Shown one piece after another: positions 35,632 through 44,634 of a stretch of 64,000 nucleotides of DNA; positions within the stretch are counted from its first letter, which is position 1; each line of letters starts with the position of its first letter. The DNA is taken from assembly GCA_002436085.1 (NCBI GenBank), contig DIXT01000020.1, positions 59,606 to 123,605 on the forward strand, read 5' to 3'. Made by a program: the position numbers and the translations under genes. The notes beneath the pieces are model-generated. The model did not search any database and had not been told where the DNA came from. It was given only the letters and a program-made list of their open reading frames with translations. The stretch comes from Anaerolineaceae bacterium UBA6073. GTDB lineage: Bacteria; Chloroflexota; Anaerolineae; Anaerolineales; Anaerolineaceae.

Positions 35632-36060
35632 ATGAAATCCAGAACCAAGGCGCGCATCGCAGCCTTGCAAACTCTCTATGAGGTCGACCTGACCGACCAT
35701 CTGTTGGGCAGCGTCCTCGCGGACCGCGCCATTGACAACGATCTGGATGAGGCGCAGTACAACTTTGCGCAATTGATTGCCCAGGGTGTCTATGAGAACC
35801 GAGAGCGACTGGATGAGCTGATTGCTGCCCACGCACCGGAGTGGCCCTTGGACCAGGTGGCAGTGATTGACCGCAATATTCTGCGGATTTCGCTCTGGGA
35901 AGTGGCCTTTTACCGGAAAACTCCCCTTAAAGTCGGCATAAATGAAGCAGTAGAACTCGCGAAATCTTTTGGGACCGACAGTTCCCCCCGATTTATTAAT
36001 GGAGTACTGGGCAGCCTGGCTGATAATTTTGATGCGCTGCTAAAATCCATTCCAAAGTAG
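35632..36060 (+). CDS. nusB: Transcription antitermination factor NusB
   Basis: A 142-residue RNA-binding protein that works with NusE at boxA to allow rRNA transcription. The family plan is clear: KARIAALQTLYEVDLT at the start, DQVAVIDRNILRISLWEVAFY in the middle and VGINEAVELAKSFGTDSSPRFINGVLG near the end. Length is normal. It follows the Asp23-family gene by six bases. Confidence 0.95.
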   Translation: MKSRTKARIAALQTLYEVDLTDHLLGSVLADRAIDNDLDEAQYNFAQLIAQGVYENRERLDELIAAHAPEWPLDQVAVIDRNILRISLWEVAFYRKTPLKVGINEAVELAKSFGTDSSPRFINGVLGSLADNFDALLKSIPK

Positions 36061-36069
36061 AGGTAGCCT

Positions 36070-38478
36070 ATGGGGCAGAAGACGGTTAAAACGCTCATTG
36101 TAATTCTCCTTACCGCAACCGTTCTAAGCCTGACCGCCGGGTGCGCCCTGAACATTTCGCCGCGCGGCACGGTCACCCAAGAGCCGGAACCTGATTTTCC
36201 CTCCAAAGTACAGACGGCAGAACTGGTGCCGGTGGCTTTTTTCGTCGACCTTCGTCAAAGCTATTCTCCCGAAACTGTCCTGGCGCTTAACGTCCTCGAT
36301 GAAGTAACAGGACTTGATTTCAACATCACCCGCTATGAATTGAGCCAGATTTCTGAGAACAAATACAGCGCTACGCTCCTGCTGCCCCTGGGTGCAGTGG
36401 TAAAGTATCGCTATCAGAGCACATTTCCGATTGACCAACCCGAGGCCGCGGCAGACGGCAGTAAGGTGATTTACAGGGTTGTGGTTGTCGCCCGCAATCT
36501 GCAGGTTTTTGACAGCATCTCCGCCTGGCCGGAGCTTACATATCCGGGCTCCACCGGAAAGCTGACAGGCATTGTCTCAGATAAACAAACTCAGAAACCC
36601 CTGGCGGATTGCTTGGTTTCGGTGGCGGGTTACCTGACCTTTACAGATATGACCGGACGATTCTTTTTTGACCACGTGCCGGAAGGTGTCCATATGGTCT
36701 CTGTTGTGTCATTGGACGGAAAATACCAATCCTTCCAGCAGCAGGCGAATGTTATCCAGCAACTTTCCACGCCAGCGGTCATAGCGCTGACACCCCTGCC
36801 AGAAGTTACAGTCAAGCTGGTCGTCAGCCTGCCTGATGAAGCTCTTGGAGCGCCGCTGCGCATCGCGGGTAATCTTTATCAGCTTGGAAATGTGTACAGC
36901 AGCCTTGAATCGGGCGAGAGTACACTTGCGGCGCGCATGCCGCTGCTCACCCGTATGGACGACGGACGCTACACAATCTCCCTCAAGCTGCACGCGGGGA
37001 ATGACCTGGTATACAAGTACACCCTTGGTGACGGCCTCGTGAACGCGGAACGGGACGAAGAGCAGAACCTTGTCCTCCGGCGGTTCATCGTCCCGGATAA
37101 AGACGTTACAGTCTTTGACAAGGTAGCTACCTGGAAGCAAGACGGAAGTAATCCAGTGAATATTCAGGTTAGCGTCCCGGAGAACACGCCTGCCAGCGAT
37201 TCCATCTCTATCCAATTCTTGCTCAATAACTCCTGGCGTCAGCCTATCCCGATGTGGCCTGTGCGCACCAACGTATGGATGTACCTGCTTTTCACGGGAA
37301 TTGCCGACCCGAACTTAATGCAATACCGTATTTGCCGTAACGACCAATGCGAGCTGGCATATGACGAAAGCAGCTTTGCGGCTCCGATATCTGTGGGCCG
37401 GGAACCCGAAAACGCTTACGTTGTTTCCAAGTGGCACTCATGGGAAGGACCTGCTCCAAGAGACCTCGCCTCTAGCCCAGCGCTTGAAAACGGCCAGCTG
37501 TTCGGCGTGGAATTTACACCCGCTTATCAGCCCTCCGATCTCAACCGTTACCGCAACATATTCACGGAATTGAAGCAAATGGGTGTGAACTGGGTCATCT
37601 TCTCACCCTCCTGGAAGGTGACAGATCTTGATGGGCTGCCACACCTGGAACCCAATCCCGCCGGCGGCATGATGATCATGGACCTGGCGCAGTTAATTCA
37701 ACTCGCAAAAGAACAGGGATTAGCTACAGGGCTTTATCCAAAACTAAATTTCACCCCGGATGCCAGCGCATGGTGGAAAGCAAGCCAACGAGATGCGCTC
37801 TGGTGGCAGCAGTGGTATCAGGAATACGAGCACTTTGTTATGAGCTATACGCAATTGGCTGCTAATTCACAGGTAGACCAGCTCATTCTGGGCGGCGCCG
37901 AAGTCAACCCAAGCTTACCTGGCGCGCTGCTCACCACCGCTACTAATTCCGGCACGCCTAAGACTTCCGAAAAACTCTGGACGGAGCTTTTACGAAAGGT
38001 AAACACCTATTATCAGGGAGAAGTCCTGTGGGCTTCCGCGGTCGAAGACGGGGCAATTCCTATATATCGTTTTTACTCTGAAGTGGATGGATATTACGTA
38101 CAGCTTCAGTTCCCTGCTGAGAGCTACGCCTACTATGACGCTGATACTGCAGCAGGTTTTATCGAAGGCACATTGGCAGAATTCCGCGATGAGGTTGATG
38201 CACCGGTGTACGTCGGGCTAAACGCGCCGTCTGCGTCAGCCGAAAGCTTCAGCTGTCAATCCGCGGACTGCCTTAGGAGCCCTATGGCAGGCGACTGCTC
38301 CACCCAGGACGTGGACCTGGAGCGTCAGAATTACTTCTATCAATCCTATTGGCCTGCGCTGCGTGCTAATAATTGGGTAAAAGGCACTGTAACGCGCGGT
38401 TTTTACCCAATTGTGATGCTGCAAGACTGTTCTTCATCGATTTATGGCAAACCCGCGCTCGAGACAATTCTCAGATAA
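36070..38478 (+). CDS. Large secreted lipoprotein with glycosidase-like barrel
   Basis: An 802-residue lipoprotein: signal peptide ~1-24 ending in LTAGC (Cys26-like lipobox). Several Ig/CBM-like beta domains follow (LTGIVSDKQTQKPLADCLV is a carboxypeptidase-regulatory-like repeat; GRYTISLKLHAGNDLVYKYT recurs twice as a starch-binding-like module, CBM20/48-type). The C-terminal ~300 residues form a TIM-barrel-like segment (LFGVEFTPAYQPSDLNRYRN, MGVNWVIFSPSWKV, DQLILGGAEVNPSLPG), reminiscent of GH113 mannanases. The catalytic acids are not certain. It starts ten bases after nusB (AGAGG before the ATG). Confidence 0.7.
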   Translation: MGQKTVKTLIVILLTATVLSLTAGCALNISPRGTVTQEPEPDFPSKVQTAELVPVAFFVDLRQSYSPETVLALNVLDEVTGLDFNITRYELSQISENKYSATLLLPLGAVVKYRYQSTFPIDQPEAAADGSKVIYRVVVVARNLQVFDSISAWPELTYPGSTGKLTGIVSDKQTQKPLADCLVSVAGYLTFTDMTGRFFFDHVPEGVHMVSVVSLDGKYQSFQQQANVIQQLSTPAVIALTPLPEVTVKLVVSLPDEALGAPLRIAGNLYQLGNVYSSLESGESTLAARMPLLTRMDDGRYTISLKLHAGNDLVYKYTLGDGLVNAERDEEQNLVLRRFIVPDKDVTVFDKVATWKQDGSNPVNIQVSVPENTPASDSISIQFLLNNSWRQPIPMWPVRTNVWMYLLFTGIADPNLMQYRICRNDQCELAYDESSFAAPISVGREPENAYVVSKWHSWEGPAPRDLASSPALENGQLFGVEFTPAYQPSDLNRYRNIFTELKQMGVNWVIFSPSWKVTDLDGLPHLEPNPAGGMMIMDLAQLIQLAKEQGLATGLYPKLNFTPDASAWWKASQRDALWWQQWYQEYEHFVMSYTQLAANSQVDQLILGGAEVNPSLPGALLTTATNSGTPKTSEKLWTELLRKVNTYYQGEVLWASAVEDGAIPIYRFYSEVDGYYVQLQFPAESYAYYDADTAAGFIEGTLAEFRDEVDAPVYVGLNAPSASAESFSCQSADCLRSPMAGDCSTQDVDLERQNYFYQSYWPALRANNWVKGTVTRGFYPIVMLQDCSSSIYGKPALETILR

Positions 38479-38509
38479 CCTATATACCACTAAGAAAAAG
38501 GACTGAATA

Positions 38510-40114
38510 GTGATACCAAATGACATGCACAGTGTAATAGGATTAAATTCAGAGCTCTCAAAATTAGGAATAAAGCAGTTAGGAGATGTACTTTTTGACG
38601 TTAGCCGCGCGGAGGTCATCGAAGAAGCTGTAAGGAACGGAGAAGGTCGGTTTTCTGCCAGCGGGGCTTTTGTCGTGGATACATCCCCCTACACCGGCAG
38701 GTCTCCCAACGACAAGTACCTGGTGCACAACGGCGATCCAGATTTATGGTTCGCTTCGGGTACCCAGGCGATGGACATGAAGCAATATCAGAGCCTCAAG
38801 GCGAAAGTGCTCGCATATCTGGAAAATCGCAAGCTGTATGTTCGCGACATCACCGCTGGTGCTGACCCTGCTCAGAAAGCGCGTCTGCGCGTCATCACGG
38901 ACCTGGCCTGGCAAAATCTGGCAGCGGCGAATATGTTCATCCCCGCAAAAGAACCAGTACCGTTTATCGATCCCGACCTGACGATTATTGTTGCAAACGG
39001 TTTTGCCGGCGATCCGGTGGCGGACGGACTGCGCTCACCGGCCTTTGTTATTATGAATTTCGAAGAAAAGATCGTACTGATTGGGAAGACCTCTTACGCG
39101 GGCGAAATAAAGAAATCTGTTTTCACATACATGAATTACGTTCTACCCAAGCGCGGCGTCCTTTCCTTGCATTGCTCCGCGAACAAAGGCAGCCGTGGAG
39201 AAACCGCCCTGTTCTTCGGGCTCAGCGGAACCGGTAAGACCACGCTTTCCTCGGATCCCGAACGCGCCTTGATTGGCGATGACGAACACGGTTGGGGCGA
39301 TGACGGCATCTTCAATTTTGAGGGCGGCTGCTATGCCAAAACCATCCGCATCAACCCCGAATTTGAACCACTGGTCTGGTCCGCAATCAACCGCTTCGGC
39401 ACCTTGATAGAAAACGTACTGCTCGACGTGAACCGGGTACCAGATTTTGACAGCAGCGAGATTACTGAAAACACCCGCGCGGCTTATCCCCTTCACTATA
39501 TTCCAAATTATGAGCCCTCCGGCATGGGCGGGCACCCGGAACATATCTTCTTCCTGACCGCAGACGCCTTTGGTGTTCTGCCGCCGCTAGCCAGGCTCGA
39601 CACGGACCAGGCCATGTACTACTTCCTGAGCGGATACACCTCCAAACTGGCTGGGACGGAAAGAGGATTGGGAGAAAAACCTGAAGCGACGTTCTCAACC
39701 TGCTTCGGCGCTCCGTTCTTGCCGCTCAAGCCTGCTATCTATGCTAACCTGCTTGCAAAGAAACTGGAAAAACACCATACCAAGGTCTGGCTGCTGAATA
39801 CCGGCTGGTCAGGCGGAGGCTTTGGCACCGGGAAGCGCATTGCCCTCCCACTCACGCGGGCGATGATCAGCGCCGTGCTGAATGGCAGCTTGGACGAAGT
39901 TCCTACCCACGCACATCCGATATTCAGGGTTTCCATTCCAGATCAAGTTACCGGCGTACCGCAGAATGTGCTCAACCCCGAACAATCCTGGACCGACCAG
40001 CAGGCTTACACACGCGAAGCGCTGGGTCTGGCTGGAAAATTCGCTGAGAATTTCAAAAAATACCAGGCTTCAGTGCCGGATAGCGTCTCAGCATCTGGAC
40101 CCGTTCGGCCATAA
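38510..40114 (+). CDS. pckA: Phosphoenolpyruvate carboxykinase (ATP)
   Basis: A 534-residue enzyme that interconverts oxaloacetate and PEP, the gluconeogenic bypass and an anaplerotic step in anaerobes. FGLSGTGKTTLSSDPERALI is the P loop, followed by DDEHGW and FNFEGGCYAKTI, the substrate and metal sites, and GYTSKLAGTERG. The GTG start at 38510 is supported by AAGGA seven bases upstream; an ATG at 38525 would be too far from it. Length normal. Beside murA it is probably its own unit. Confidence 0.95.
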   Translation: MIPNDMHSVIGLNSELSKLGIKQLGDVLFDVSRAEVIEEAVRNGEGRFSASGAFVVDTSPYTGRSPNDKYLVHNGDPDLWFASGTQAMDMKQYQSLKAKVLAYLENRKLYVRDITAGADPAQKARLRVITDLAWQNLAAANMFIPAKEPVPFIDPDLTIIVANGFAGDPVADGLRSPAFVIMNFEEKIVLIGKTSYAGEIKKSVFTYMNYVLPKRGVLSLHCSANKGSRGETALFFGLSGTGKTTLSSDPERALIGDDEHGWGDDGIFNFEGGCYAKTIRINPEFEPLVWSAINRFGTLIENVLLDVNRVPDFDSSEITENTRAAYPLHYIPNYEPSGMGGHPEHIFFLTADAFGVLPPLARLDTDQAMYYFLSGYTSKLAGTERGLGEKPEATFSTCFGAPFLPLKPAIYANLLAKKLEKHHTKVWLLNTGWSGGGFGTGKRIALPLTRAMISAVLNGSLDEVPTHAHPIFRVSIPDQVTGVPQNVLNPEQSWTDQQAYTREALGLAGKFAENFKKYQASVPDSVSASGPVRP

Positions 40115-40137
40115 CTGAAATCTGAAAAGGAGACATC

Positions 40138-41421
40138 ATGGAAAAATTTATCATTCGCGGGGGGAAGCCACTATCTGGTACGATGCGCCCTTCCGGAAAT
40201 AAAAATGCTGCTCTGCCTTTGATGGCTTCCTGTTTATTGACAGAGGAACCGGTCGTTCTCCATAACTTGCCGGATATCACCGATATACGCACAATGCGCC
40301 ACCTGCTTGAAAGCCTGGGAGTGAAAATCCGGCAAATTGGGGACAGCTCTTCGTACGAGCTGCATGCCAGGGAAGTACATCCTTCAGATCTTGACCCCGA
40401 CATTTGCCGGCAAATCAGGGCATCCATTCTTCTGGCTGGCCCGATGCTAGCCCGCTCGGGAGGCCTTGTGCTTCCGCCTCCCGGTGGAGATGTGATTGGC
40501 AGAAGGCGCGTGGACACGCACATCCTCGCGCTCAGCGAATTGGGAGCGACTTTTTCCTACAATGGTACCTTCCGGTTCACCGCCCCAAAACTTACCGGCG
40601 CGGATATTCTGCTGGATGAAGCCAGCGTCACGGCGACTGAGAATGCCATCATGGCGGCTGTCAAAGCTGAAGGACGCACCATCCTTCGCAACGCCGCTTC
40701 CGAACCGCATGTTCAGGAACTCTGCCAGATGCTTAACATCCTCGGCGCGGATATCAAGAACATTGGCTCTAATACGCTTGTGATTGACGGGGTGAATGAG
40801 CTTGGCGGCGGTGAGTTTACTGTAGGTCCGGATTATCTTGAGGTCATCAGCTTCGTCGGCGCCGCCGTGGTAACACACGGCGAGATCAGAATAAAAGACG
40901 CCGGCGTACAGCATCTCGGTATGATCAAGCTCGTCTTGCGCCGCTTGGGCGTAGATTTTGATTTCATCGGCGATGATATTTTGGTTGGCGCAAACCAGCG
41001 CCTTGTCATTGAACCGGACCTCGGCAATGCCATCCCGGAAATCAGCGTGATGCCCTGGCCAGCGTTCCCAACGGACCTGATGAGCATTGCGATCGTGATC
41101 GCCACCCAATCCACCGGCAGCATCCTCTTCCACGACTGGATGTACCCCAGCCGCATGTTCTTCACCGATAAGCTTGTGTCAATGGGCGCGCAGATTGTCC
41201 TGTGCGACCCGCACCGCTGCATCGTTCAAGGACCTACCCGGCTGAACGGTGAAAAACTGGACAGCCCGGATATTCGGGCTGGCATCGCATTGGTATTGGC
41301 GGCTTTGTCAGCGAATGGAACTTCGACTATACGCAATATTACGCAAATTGAAAGGGGTTATGAGCGCATCGACCAGAAGTTGGCCGCCCTTGGCGCTGAT
41401 ATTACCCGCGAAAATTCCTGA
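40138..41421 (+). CDS. murA: UDP-GlcNAc 1-carboxyvinyltransferase MurA
   Basis: A 427-residue enzyme for the first committed step of peptidoglycan synthesis. The PEP site loop has the order PPPGGDVIGRRRVD where most MurA read GCxIG. The active-site Cys115 (E. coli) is therefore Asp118. Lys22/Asn23 (PSGNKNAALP) are kept. Asp at this position is known from Mycobacterium and Chlamydia MurA and makes them insensitive to fosfomycin. AAAAGGAG precedes the ATG. The 3' end is followed by a perfect bidirectional terminator. Confidence 0.95.
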   Translation: MEKFIIRGGKPLSGTMRPSGNKNAALPLMASCLLTEEPVVLHNLPDITDIRTMRHLLESLGVKIRQIGDSSSYELHAREVHPSDLDPDICRQIRASILLAGPMLARSGGLVLPPPGGDVIGRRRVDTHILALSELGATFSYNGTFRFTAPKLTGADILLDEASVTATENAIMAAVKAEGRTILRNAASEPHVQELCQMLNILGADIKNIGSNTLVIDGVNELGGGEFTVGPDYLEVISFVGAAVVTHGEIRIKDAGVQHLGMIKLVLRRLGVDFDFIGDDILVGANQRLVIEPDLGNAIPEISVMPWPAFPTDLMSIAIVIATQSTGSILFHDWMYPSRMFFTDKLVSMGAQIVLCDPHRCIVQGPTRLNGEKLDSPDIRAGIALVLAALSANGTSTIRNITQIERGYERIDQKLAALGADITRENS

Positions 41422-41428
41422 GTGAACT

Positions 41429-41472
41429 TTAATACCAATACAGAGGGCTTTCGCCCTCTGTATTGGTATTAA
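41429..41472. terminator. Bidirectional terminator between murA and trxA
   Basis: A perfect 20-pair stem (41429-41448 with 41453-41472) and a four-base loop sits between the convergent stops of murA and trxA. Confidence 0.9.
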
Positions 41473-41480
41473 TAATGGAT

Positions 41481-41831
41481 CTACTTAGGCTGGCTGTTCA
41501 CAACATCCAGGAACTGGCTAATAACGTCCCGCAGCATCGGTTCGGGGAGCGCGCCAACCTGACGGTGGACAATTTTGCCTTTGGCAATCATCAGCATGGT
41601 TGGAATGCCTTCCACGTGGTACTTGCTGGCCCATTCCTGGTTTTCATCGGTGTTTACTTTGGCGACAATAAGTTTTTCGGCGTAATCTTTGGCGATTTTT
41701 TCAAGGATTGGCGCAACCATGCGGCAGGGTCCGCACCAGGGCGCCCAAAAATCCACGATGACCGGGACGGGGGAATCCAGGACTGCTTTTTGAAATGCGG
41801 CATCGGTTACATTGACTGGTTCACTGATCAT
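41481..41831 (-). CDS. trxA: Thioredoxin
   Basis: A 116-residue disulfide reductase. The active site is WAPWCGPCRMVAP with Cys33 and Cys36, and the cis-proline region is GIPTMLMIAKG. Typical cytoplasmic length. It is convergent with murA and separated by the long hairpin. It lies 76 bases after the dgkA gene on the same strand, so it may have its own promoter. Confidence 0.95.
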   Translation of the reverse strand: MISEPVNVTDAAFQKAVLDSPVPVIVDFWAPWCGPCRMVAPILEKIAKDYAEKLIVAKVNTDENQEWASKYHVEGIPTMLMIAKGKIVHRQVGALPEPMLRDVISQFLDVVNSQPK

Positions 41832-41907
41832 GATAATTCTCCTCTATTATTGAATGTCTTCTAGTTTACACGAAACTTGTATTAGATGTTTATTAACCTT
41901 ATTCAAC

Positions 41908-42306
41908 CTAACCCCACCCTAGTTTTGCAAAAAGTGGCGGCCCAAGAATAATGAGACCCACTGCAATGGCGACGACAGCAGCGATCAATACTGCCGCTGC
42001 GCCAACGTCCTTGGCTATCCGGGCCAGCGGATGGCGCTCGGGGCTGGCGATATCCAGAATTGCTTCCAGGGCTGTGTTCAGGAATTCCGCGATCCACACG
42101 ATACCAATCACGAGAAGAATGATCGCCCATTCATACCGTGATATTCCCAACCAAACTCCAACGGCGATGACCAGCGTGGTGGCCGCCAGGTGGATCCAGG
42201 CGTTCTTCTGCGTGCGCAGAACGTAGGCCCAGCCTTTAAATGCATATTTGAACGAATTAAATCGGGAGACGATAAAATTTCTGAGGGCAGTAAAAATATT
42301 TCTCAT
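41908..42306 (-). CDS. dgkA: Diacylglycerol/undecaprenol kinase
   Basis: A 132-residue membrane kinase with three predicted helices. The catalytic stretch is WIAEFLNTALEAILDIASPE (the EFxNTAxE family signature) and AKDVGAAAVLIAAVVA. It phosphorylates diacylglycerol or, in Gram-positive-type bacteria, undecaprenol, recycling lipid carriers. Close genes do not reveal which. Sequence and size fit the undecaprenol type as well as DgkA. Confidence 0.88.
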   Translation of the reverse strand: MRNIFTALRNFIVSRFNSFKYAFKGWAYVLRTQKNAWIHLAATTLVIAVGVWLGISRYEWAIILLVIGIVWIAEFLNTALEAILDIASPERHPLARIAKDVGAAAVLIAAVVAIAVGLIILGPPLFAKLGWG

Positions 42307-42404
42307 TCGCGCCGCACAATTGTTGGGGTTAACTATAACCTAAAACACGCTTTCCTGGCTTTGATCATTGTAAAAAATCAGCCTTTGCAAGATGAAAAAT
42401 GAGA

Positions 42405-42410
42405 TACAAT
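42405..42410 (+). promoter_or_regulatory. -10 element of tRNA-Gly
   Basis: TACAAT lies ten bases before the tRNA 5' end. A TTTGC-like -35 about 16 bases upstream is weak. Confidence 0.45.
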
Positions 42411-42419
42411 AGAGACCGC

Positions 42420-42491
42420 GCGGGTGTAGCCAAGTGGTAAGGCAGTAGCTTCCCAAGCTACCATTCGTGGGTTCGAATCCCATCACCCGCT
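42420..42491 (+). tRNA. tRNA-Gly (anticodon CCC)
   Basis: Acceptor GCGGGTG/CACCCGC, D arm GCC...GGC, anticodon loop TTCCCAA giving CCC (reads GGG), T arm GTGGGTTCGAATCCCAT. CCA is not encoded. A run of six T (42491-42496) follows and may terminate transcription. Confidence 0.95.
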
Positions 42492-42537
42492 TTTTTATTT
42501 AACTTCTGAACAGGCTGGCCAGGAATAAATCCGGGAT

Positions 42538-43254
42538 TTATTTCCCGCTCTCGGGTCTATCCAGGCGTGGATTGCCCTTTGGTCTCCTGTGTTTTCTGAA
42601 ATATGCCACCGATATGGCAATCAGAATGAGCGCAATCGGGCTGGTAATCCATAATGTTGTTTTAGCTTTGCTCCGAACTGCTTGAGCAATTTCCGCCGGA
42701 GGAACGACCCGGATGACAAAAGGTACAGAGATGCTGTTGGTCGCGTCTTCCTGAATTCCGTTAGCCGCAATAATTGGATACACGAGATTCCCCTGAATGG
42801 TCCCTTGCAGATTCCTGCCAACTACCGTATCGGACGCCAGGATGAATTCGGCAGGAATGTAGATCGCATCTCTACGCTCAAAAATCGCGTTGTGCTGAAT
42901 ATTCTCATCCCAGGTTTTCTCCTGTGAGATTACAGCTGCTGGTTCCGCCGGGTTTGACCCGGTTTCGGAAATATTGATGGATAGACCCTCGGAAGCCCAC
43001 AGCCCTTTAATGGATTTCCCTGCTTGAATTTCCAGATTTACCTGTTTTCCAGGAGCCGCAACAAACACCTGGACTTGCTGCGTGTTTTTAGGAAAGGCGT
43101 TCAGTCGCTGCAGGTAAGACTGGATTAACGTTTCATCCCCCAGGGAAAACGCGTTGTTAAGGGCTGCCAGCGTCAAAACAGCGGCAATTAAACCTGCTCC
43201 AAGCATAAGCATTGGCCAGCTGGGTTTTTGTTTGGGCACCGAATCGATAGTCAT
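42538..43254 (-). CDS. Hypothetical protein with two membrane anchors
   Basis: A 238-residue protein. A membrane helix at ~14-34, a central ~150-residue extracytoplasmic beta-rich domain (VQVFVAAPGKQVNLEIQAGK, NISVPFVIRVVPP-type), and a second membrane helix at ~200-220 followed by a basic tail RKHRRPKGNPRLDRP. No recognised family. The stop codon overlaps a 19-bp palindrome (42524-42542, AATAAATCC arms). The gene is convergent with tRNA-Gly and divergent from the phosphotransferase genes. Confidence 0.65.
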   Translation of the reverse strand: MTIDSVPKQKPSWPMLMLGAGLIAAVLTLAALNNAFSLGDETLIQSYLQRLNAFPKNTQQVQVFVAAPGKQVNLEIQAGKSIKGLWASEGLSINISETGSNPAEPAAVISQEKTWDENIQHNAIFERRDAIYIPAEFILASDTVVGRNLQGTIQGNLVYPIIAANGIQEDATNSISVPFVIRVVPPAEIAQAVRSKAKTTLWITSPIALILIAISVAYFRKHRRPKGNPRLDRPESGK

Positions 43255-43561
43255 TAAGCCTCCTGAGTTCGTTGAAATTCTATCACTTTAACAAGTTGAC
43301 GTAGCACTCCAAATAGCCAAATGAATGGTGTTTTCATGAAAACTAACACACAAATTTTGAATCGCGGTATATAATTACCGGGATGGCACAGTACTGCGGT
43401 TCTGTTTACGCTTTTTTCTTTCGTAGAGTAAAGCATTGGGGCTTTATCAATAGACAGGACCCGAAATCAATAACTAGCATTGAGCCCCGAACGGACCGAA
43501 TAACTTTCAGTAATACCATATTATCGATAATCACATATTTTGCTCGCAAATGGAGGAATAT
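43255..43561. other. 307-bp leader of the phosphotransferase cluster
   Basis: Holds TATAAT at 43370-43375, 187 bases before the IIA start, so a long leader RNA is possible. It contains a direct GCATTGGGGCT/GCATTGAGCCC pair whose GGGGCT (43438-43443) can pair with AGCCCC (43483-43488), and a ten-base palindrome ttatcgataa at 43521-43530. I see no convincing gene, though a frame at 43383-43565 exists. Confidence 0.5.
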
Positions 43562-44017
43562 TTGAACATAAAAGATTTGTTGAGACCAAATTTAGTCGAG
43601 CTGAATGTGTCCGTCACAGATTGGCAGGACGCTATTCGCGCAGTTGGCAAGCTGCTTGTGGCGGATAACGCGATTGAACCGCGCTTTGTGGACGCGATGA
43701 TCCGCGTTGCCAAAGAGTTTGGACCCTACATTGTGCTTGCTCCTGGCTTTGCCATGCCCCATGCCCGCCCGGAAGACGGCTGCATCAAATCCAGTATGGG
43801 CTTGATAACTTTAGCGGAACCAGTGAATTTTGGAAACCCGCAAAATGACCCTGTGAATGTCGTTGTCGCTTTGGCTGCTGTGGATAACAAAGGGCACATC
43901 GAAGGGCTTTCAGACCTGGCGGAAGTTATGATCGAAGATGGTATCGTGGAGAAAATCGCTGCGGCGACTTCCGTAAAAGAAGTCCTTGCGATCATGTATG
44001 GCGACAAGGCTGAATAA
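43562..44017 (+). CDS. PTS sugar transporter IIA (fructose/ascorbate type)
   Basis: A 151-residue PTS EIIA-type-2 domain that receives phosphate from HPr and gives it to IIB. The phosphorylated His67 is in FAMPHARPEDG. The TTG at 43562 lies five bases from GGAGG; the ATG at 43550 overlaps that ribosome site and is rejected. It opens a gene row IIA, IIB, IIC that matches the ascorbate (Ula/Sga) PTS plan. The spacing to IIB (126 bases) leaves room for an internal signal. Confidence 0.88.
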   Translation: MNIKDLLRPNLVELNVSVTDWQDAIRAVGKLLVADNAIEPRFVDAMIRVAKEFGPYIVLAPGFAMPHARPEDGCIKSSMGLITLAEPVNFGNPQNDPVNVVVALAAVDNKGHIEGLSDLAEVMIEDGIVEKIAAATSVKEVLAIMYGDKAE

Positions 44018-44116
44018 TCAATTGAGTGGTCAGTATTGTCAGAAGACCCAAACATAATCTCACCTTTGCTTTATGTTTGCGGTGGGAATAGCAACTTTTA
44101 TCAGTTGAGTTTGTTT

Positions 44117-44122
44117 TATAAT
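44117..44122 (+). promoter_or_regulatory. Possible internal -10 before the IIB gene
   Basis: TATAAT lies 27 bases before the IIB ATG in the 126-bp gap after IIA. The gap also has a hairpin AAACATA/TATGTTT (around 44050-44080). The -35 is unclear. Confidence 0.4.
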
Positions 44123-44143
44123 ATGGATTAATAAAGGAGAAAA

Positions 44144-44431
44144 ATGATTAAAGTCTTCACATTATGTCCTCAAGGACTTGGCAGCAGCATGATTGCCAAG
44201 ATTAACGTCCAGAAAGCTCTGGATGCGCTTGGCGTGGAAAGCGATATCGAATGCTCCGGCGTCGCTTCCATTGTTGGTCAGAAGTATGACATTATCGTAA
44301 CGATCGAAGAAATGCGCAGTTCGCTTGAACGTGCCGACCAAAACCGGATCGTCTATATTTCCAACTTCTTTAAGAAAGACGAAATCGCGCAGAAGGTGGA
44401 AGCCAAGCTGAGAGAACTGAAACTTATTTAA
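44144..44431 (+). CDS. ulaB: PTS IIB, lactose/ascorbate-type
   Basis: A 95-residue IIB phosphocarrier. The nucleophile Cys8 is in IKVFTLCPQGLGSSM, the P-loop-like phosphocysteine site of this family. It passes phosphate to the sugar bound by IIC. Small and complete; GGAG precedes the ATG. The UlaB assignment rests on neighbours IIA and UlaA-type IIC; other pentose-like substrates are possible. Confidence 0.82.
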   Translation: MIKVFTLCPQGLGSSMIAKINVQKALDALGVESDIECSGVASIVGQKYDIIVTIEEMRSSLERADQNRIVYISNFFKKDEIAQKVEAKLRELKLI

Positions 44432-44451
44432 TGTACATAATTCGAAGCATC

Positions 44452-44467
44452 CATCACATATGTGATG
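44452..44467. repeat. 16-bp perfect palindrome in the IIB-IIC gap
   Basis: catcacatatgtgatg is fully self-complementary. Its TGTGA/TCACA content is reminiscent of a CRP/FNR-type half-site arrangement, but it sits inside an operon. It could be a short hairpin instead. Confidence 0.5.
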
Positions 44468-44634
44468 TTGCTGATTATTTGATTTTGACGGGTAAGTTTT
44501 ATGGCAAAGTATTTCGTCTTTGTCAAAAGGAGGGGAGAAGGAGGAAAGGATATTTGAGATACTTGCATTGATTAATTCATTTTGTTAGTTTTGTAGGTTA
44601 ACTGTTCAACTCAAACAAATGAAAAGGAGTCACT

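Noticed and set aside
43383..43565. 60-codon plus frame in the PTS leader
   Set aside because: A TATAAT stands just before it, but codon use and product are unconvincing and it overlaps the IIA ribosome site.
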